Assembly (NCBI RefSeq): GCF_026262505.1
Contig: NC_067205.1
Coordinates: 21,981,585 to 22,045,584 of the forward strand
Origin: Trichomonas vaginalis G3
Lineage: Eukaryota > Parabasalia > Trichomonadida > Trichomonadidae
DNA: 64,000 nucleotides
Direction of reading: 5' to 3'
The translations under genes were made by a program, and so were the position numbers. Under the pieces are notes generated by a model. That model was not told the origin of the DNA and did no database searches. It saw nothing but the letters and a program-made list of their open reading frames with translations. Positions 60,284-64,000 of the stretch are shown here, piece by piece (positions within the stretch are counted from its first letter, which is position 1; the number at the start of each line of letters is the position of its first letter).

Positions 60284-61924
60284 ATGACGACTAACTATTT
60301 AGTGCCAAACACTAAACCGATTAATGGAAATGTGTTTCATTCATTCGAAAAGATAAATGAAATATTCGCAAAGAATGACGGTAGAAGATATTATAGAGAA
60401 CTTGAAAGTTCATGCTATGACTCTGATGCTCCATATTTTGATGATAAACAAACTCATTTAAGAATTACAAATCCGGCTCATGATGTGAACCAATTAGGTG
60501 ACACATATATTAAACGCAAAGTTAAAGCAACTCTAGTTTCAAATAAAGCTTTCACATGTGATGCCGCTTTTAAATGCATGCGTTTATTCGTTGGTTACAA
60601 ATCATCAAATCAAAGCTTTAAACAATTAGAAGTAGAAACCGAAAGAGGTGATGCCGGTTATCTTCAGATGGATTGCGCCCGTGAATCTTTCGCATTTGCA
60701 ACATATAAACCAAAATCAGAAAGGAAAGTTAAAAAGTTTGTTCATTCGTTATATAATAATGTTCAAAAATATGATAACTCAGTATGTGGTAAATATATTG
60801 ACCCTTCAGAAGTTTTCAAGAAAGCAAATGAAGAAGTTGATGTCACTTTTGATATGATTATTCCGGTAAATGATTTGTTAGCATTTCAGGCGTTCGATGA
60901 TTATCCTAAATCATTTGGTGATATCATTCTTAAATATTATGTTTTCAGGGATACTTTAGTATTTTGTCAGGTTGACCCGTTAAGAGTTGCTGATTTACAA
61001 AATTACGTTTATGAAAAGATAACTGATGAAAATTATGAAAAGATTATGAATCATGTTTATAAATATGATCGCAAATTCCAACAAATCGGACTTCCTGCCA
61101 AATTAATTACAAGCTTAGCCGCTACATCTGCTGACGCAACAGTTGATGACGTTATTATTTCATGCACAAAGATGGAAGTTTTAGAGGATAAATGCATTAC
61201 ACCAGGATACGGTTTAATTGAAGAATCAGTTAAAGCAATACCACGTTTATTCAGTAAGGAAGATCCATTCATGATTCCAGCTCAACATATTGACGTTCGT
61301 TCACTAAATGGAGGTTGCATCACTCCTGAAGGTATCAGCTCAGATTTCTCATACGCTCTTCATAATGTTACAGATGTTGTGTTAACATTTCCGAAGAATG
61401 CAATGCAAAGAACAGTTTTAGAAAATCCAATGCTTCGAGGTCTTCAGGTCACTATAGATTCCAGAAACTTCCCCGATCAAGCGATGACCACAGTGGGTGA
61501 CATATTCTTTACACGTATGCTTCAAGCTTCTGATTTAGATGGAGTGAATGAATGCACGGAAGAATACGAGGACTCATTAACTAGACCACTGAATGATGAT
61601 AATGGCACGCCATTAGCTAGAACATGGAAAGACCAAACTTCATTCTTATGCACTATTCCAGTTCAACGTGATGGAGCGGGTATATTCTTTGATGGATTAG
61701 AAACTTTCAACTCACAAGTTACAGTACAAGTGAAAGCTTATCCAATCATTCAGGGTGAAAATGACACTTACTGTTCAAAGGTGACAAATCCTCCTCAGGT
61801 TTGGTTTACTAGGACTACGTATTGGACATGGACACCGGATGAAGGTTTGAAATATCATCCAACAGGTACACCACCACAGTATAGAAGTTCATATGATGAA
61901 ATATTGATGAATAGAAATGTTTAA
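60284..61924 (+). CDS. Polinton probable major capsid protein, looks whole
   Basis: A 546-residue protein, beta-rich and without membrane segments. It contains no short diagnostic motif. The assignment rests on its length, its place between the small virion-like genes and the packaging ATPase, and its strong conservation between the two elements. Polinton capsid proteins fold as double jelly rolls and would form trimers. Distinct segments are NPAHDVNQLGDTYIKRKVKA near residue 63 and TTYWTWTPDEGLKYHPTG near the end. A T-rich tract and ATAAATG precede the start. Confidence 0.65.
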   Translation: MTTNYLVPNTKPINGNVFHSFEKINEIFAKNDGRRYYRELESSCYDSDAPYFDDKQTHLRITNPAHDVNQLGDTYIKRKVKATLVSNKAFTCDAAFKCMRLFVGYKSSNQSFKQLEVETERGDAGYLQMDCARESFAFATYKPKSERKVKKFVHSLYNNVQKYDNSVCGKYIDPSEVFKKANEEVDVTFDMIIPVNDLLAFQAFDDYPKSFGDIILKYYVFRDTLVFCQVDPLRVADLQNYVYEKITDENYEKIMNHVYKYDRKFQQIGLPAKLITSLAATSADATVDDVIISCTKMEVLEDKCITPGYGLIEESVKAIPRLFSKEDPFMIPAQHIDVRSLNGGCITPEGISSDFSYALHNVTDVVLTFPKNAMQRTVLENPMLRGLQVTIDSRNFPDQAMTTVGDIFFTRMLQASDLDGVNECTEEYEDSLTRPLNDDNGTPLARTWKDQTSFLCTIPVQRDGAGIFFDGLETFNSQVTVQVKAYPIIQGENDTYCSKVTNPPQVWFTRTTYWTWTPDEGLKYHPTGTPPQYRSSYDEILMNRNV

Positions 61925-61948
61925 AATTATAAATTTATTTTTGATTAA

Positions 61949-62760
61949 ATGGATTTAAATTCTGAAGAATTAGCAGAGTATATAATACATACGTAGATGA
62001 TATGATTAATGAAGCATTGAGTGATAATAGAAATGCTCTATCTAAGGAAAAATTAATGAAAATTCCATATTCTGAATGTTACTTAAATTCAATCACTGCA
62101 GCAATTGGTAAACAAAATAAAGGTAAAACATTAACGATATTAAAACAAATTATCATTATTGCTAACACTTCCCCCATTCACATGTGTTAATTTATATCAA
62201 CCGTTCAGGTTCACCTTCAGATGATACATTTGAATCTTTAAAGCATTTAATCAAAATTCCAATTATTTATTTATCACAAGAAGAAGCAGAAGATTATTTA
62301 AAAAACTTTTTAATGTATAAAGAATTATATAATACAATCAAGAAGCAAGGATTAGAGGATAAAATTATTGATAAACAACGGGATGAATTATTTGAAACAC
62401 TTTCTATTTCAAATTTTGATAGAGAATTTTTGCATTCACTCATTTTTCTAGATGATGCGTGAAATCAAAACTAATAACTAATGAGAAATCATATTTTAAT
62501 CAGTTATTAACTCAATGTCGACACATTCAGTGTTCATTCTTTATGGCTGTTCAATATTTCAAAGCATTAAGCACAAACATTAAATCAAATCTGTCACCCT
62601 TTTCATTTTCAGTGGTTTTAGTCGTCAACAGTTGAACGTTATGCTTTATCAAGTGAATTTACCAATGAGCATTAATGAACTTTACACACAATATCAGCAA
62701 TTAGGTGAACATGGAAAAATAATAGTTGATTTAAATAAAGGAAGTGTTAAATTTGATTAA
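61949..62760 (+). pseudogene. Polinton packaging ATPase gene region, broken
   Basis: Copy of the ATPase at 27,428-28,189, with the same Walker A (GKQNKGKT) and Walker B (LIFLDDA) visible in its open pieces. Broken, about three breaks. Confidence 0.75.
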
Positions 62761-62800
62761 CTTTTTATAATTAATTTTTATTTTTTATTTATAATTAAAC

Positions 62801-63700
62801 ATGACAGAAATAGCAAATCTTTTACAAGTTCCATTAAAACAAGGGACAAACAAAAGGGGTGCATATAATAGAACCATGAAAGTTCCCGATGGAATGAAAG
62901 AATTAGTCCACATTGTTGCCGGTCTTCAAAAAGATGTTAAACAAATGAGAAATGTTTTAACATTACCAGAAGCTCAAGCATATGCCAAACGTCATGGACC
63001 AAATTGGGAAGCACGCGAAGCAGACATTACGGGTCCAAATGGAAAACCTGATGGTATAAATGAAGTTTTCGTTACTGATGGTCAAGGTAATATTAAAGTC
63101 ATAAATGGTTATAAATTAACTATGTCTGATTATCCTAAACGTAAAGCATATAATGAACGTTATCCTATACAATTTGATGAAAATGGAAAAGCTGTTAAAC
63201 AATACATTGGAGAAGGTGAAAATGGTCCAATTAATTCATACCGTCATAATCCATATTCTTATTTCAATGAAGAATTAAACGCTATTGAAGAAGGACCAAA
63301 CGGATTACCTCAATATGTTAATCAGTTTGATGGTCAATATGCAAATTTGAGACCTGAAATTTCAGCTAAGAAATTCTTTAAAGTTGCTTTATTCGATCCA
63401 GTGTTCAATGAACAGAAAGAAGCAATGAAAGCAGAATTTAAACCAATTCAAGTGGCAAGAATTTCTTCATCTTCACTTTCAGAAGCGTTCAAGGAATTGA
63501 TAAAGAAACCACTTTATTCTCAACAAGGTTATAACTTTGATTTAATTAAAGAAAGTGATAGACGTAAATTAGAAAAAACAGTCGGTTTTAAGAATGCATG
63601 TAATGAAATGATTAAAGATATTGTAAATGATAAAATAAGACTGGAAGAAACTCAAAGCAATATCAATAACATAATTGGTGCAGTTACAAAGAAAGTATAA
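62801..63700 (+). CDS. Polinton conserved 299-residue protein
   Basis: Looks whole. Copy of 28,231-29,127 with the same [18 protein letters not shown] block. The differences cluster between the INGY block and residue 150 ([15 protein letters not shown]), so the N- and C-terminal parts are under stronger constraint. Confidence 0.65.
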   Translation: MTEIANLLQVPLKQGTNKRGAYNRTMKVPDGMKELVHIVAGLQKDVKQMRNVLTLPEAQAYAKRHGPNWEAREADITGPNGKPDGINEVFVTDGQGNIKVINGYKLTMSDYPKRKAYNERYPIQFDENGKAVKQYIGEGENGPINSYRHNPYSYFNEELNAIEEGPNGLPQYVNQFDGQYANLRPEISAKKFFKVALFDPVFNEQKEAMKAEFKPIQVARISSSSLSEAFKELIKKPLYSQQGYNFDLIKESDRRKLEKTVGFKNACNEMIKDIVNDKIRLEETQSNINNIIGAVTKKV

Positions 63701-63784
63701 GCAAACAATGATGAACCTTGGGATATTACCGTAACAACTAAATAAAACTTTAAATATATTTTTCTTTTTTTTATTCAATTATAA

Positions 63785-64000
63785 ATGAGAAGACGTTTCA
63801 CAAGTCAAAAGAACACAAACGCAAAAGCAGAGATTACGGTTGGTTATAACGTAAATGATGATAAATCACGAATTATTCAAAATGTTAAAGTTAATGTTAG
63901 CCCTGAATTAACTCGTGACTTACCGAAAAAGGAGGAGGAGCAAAATAAAGAAGATGGAGACCCAATCATTTTATCTGAACCTGGTAAAGAACCTGTTGAA
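63785..64000 (+). CDS. Polinton conserved gene, 5' part (continues beyond window)
   Basis: First 72 codons of the counterpart of 29,212-29,847. The N-terminal 45 residues match; the acidic linker after ELTRDLPKKEEEQNKED differs by added and missing residues. The rest lies outside the window. Confidence 0.6.
   Translation, partial: MRRRFTSQKNTNAKAEITVGYNVNDDKSRIIQNVKVNVSPELTRDLPKKEEEQNKEDGDPIILSEPGKEPVE

Larger units (their letters stand above)
58989..64000. mobile_element. Polinton/Maverick element, left part, same family as 23,959-45,675
   Basis: Begins with AGTAGTATATGATGAAGGGTTGTG, a slight variant of the shared terminus, followed by one copy of the 47-bp unit. It then carries the same gene order as the complete element: repeat-domain remnant, small helical gene, amphipathic pair, major capsid, ATPase, 299-residue gene and the start of the 211-residue gene. 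It runs off the window. The capsid gene looks whole here; the ATPase and one amphipathic gene are broken, about four breaks in the visible part. It lies in the same orientation as the first, 13.3 kb away. Confidence 0.93.

Noticed and set aside
1-64000. tRNA or rRNA genes and spliceosomal introns
   Set aside because: I saw no convincing T-arm (GGTTCGA-type) context or rRNA core sequence, and no trichomonad-type intron ends (GTAYGT with ACTAACACACAG). A covariance-model scan would be decisive.

Overview
The window looks like nuclear DNA of a parabasalid protist, most likely Trichomonas vaginalis or a close relative. The sequence is very AT-rich and its genes show no introns. It holds gene families typical of trichomonads: a tetraspanin-like protein, a multi-pass membrane adenylyl cyclase with PAS domain, BspA-like leucine-rich-repeat and beta-helix surface proteins, a Rab, a PP4-type phosphatase and an ESCRT-III protein. 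It also holds Maverick/Polinton elements and a 1.3-kb mariner of the Tvmar1 kind. The species call is inference; no rRNA or other marker gene is present.

Layout. 1-841 is the right end of a Polinton cut by the window edge. 842-23,952 is host DNA: tetraspanin-like, PP4 catalytic subunit, a coiled-coil protein, a protein kinase, a Rab, an FkbM-type methyltransferase, an adenylyl cyclase interrupted by three in-frame TAG codons, a short beta-helix surface protein, a SPRY protein, a CHMP4/Snf7 protein and an EF-hand protein with a C-terminal CaaX box. Two nearly identical 1.05-kb TTAA-flanked MITE-like elements lie in inverted orientation at 8,285-9,330 and 16,636-17,684, around the Rab-methyltransferase-cyclase block.

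23,959-45,675 is a Polinton complete from end to end, with 376-bp terminal inverted repeats and a 6-bp TATCAA target duplication. Its left half carries two small amphipathic proteins that share an N-terminus, a probable major capsid gene, a packaging-type ATPase, conserved virion-like genes and a long fibre gene with a phage-collar-like tip. The middle carries a primase-helicase between two mutually inverted arrays of GGTGAC-rich repeats, then a KilA-N gene. The right half carries the integrase, a protein-primed type B DNA polymerase with an embedded HNH-like zinc motif, and two further genes. Several genes (capsid, fibre, primase-helicase, integrase) are broken while the polymerase and others look whole, so the copy is a fossil or near-fossil.

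45,682-58,988 is host DNA again: a broken BspA-like gene, a beta-helix surface gene with a mariner inserted near its 3' end, a disordered protein, an N-terminal-C2-like protein and a coiled-coil protein. From 58,989 a second Polinton of the same family as the complete one begins and runs off the window. Polinton genes mostly share a T-rich tract ending in TAAATG before their starts, whereas several host genes carry an AACCGT/AACGGT box just upstream, so the two gene sets seem to be read through different promoters.
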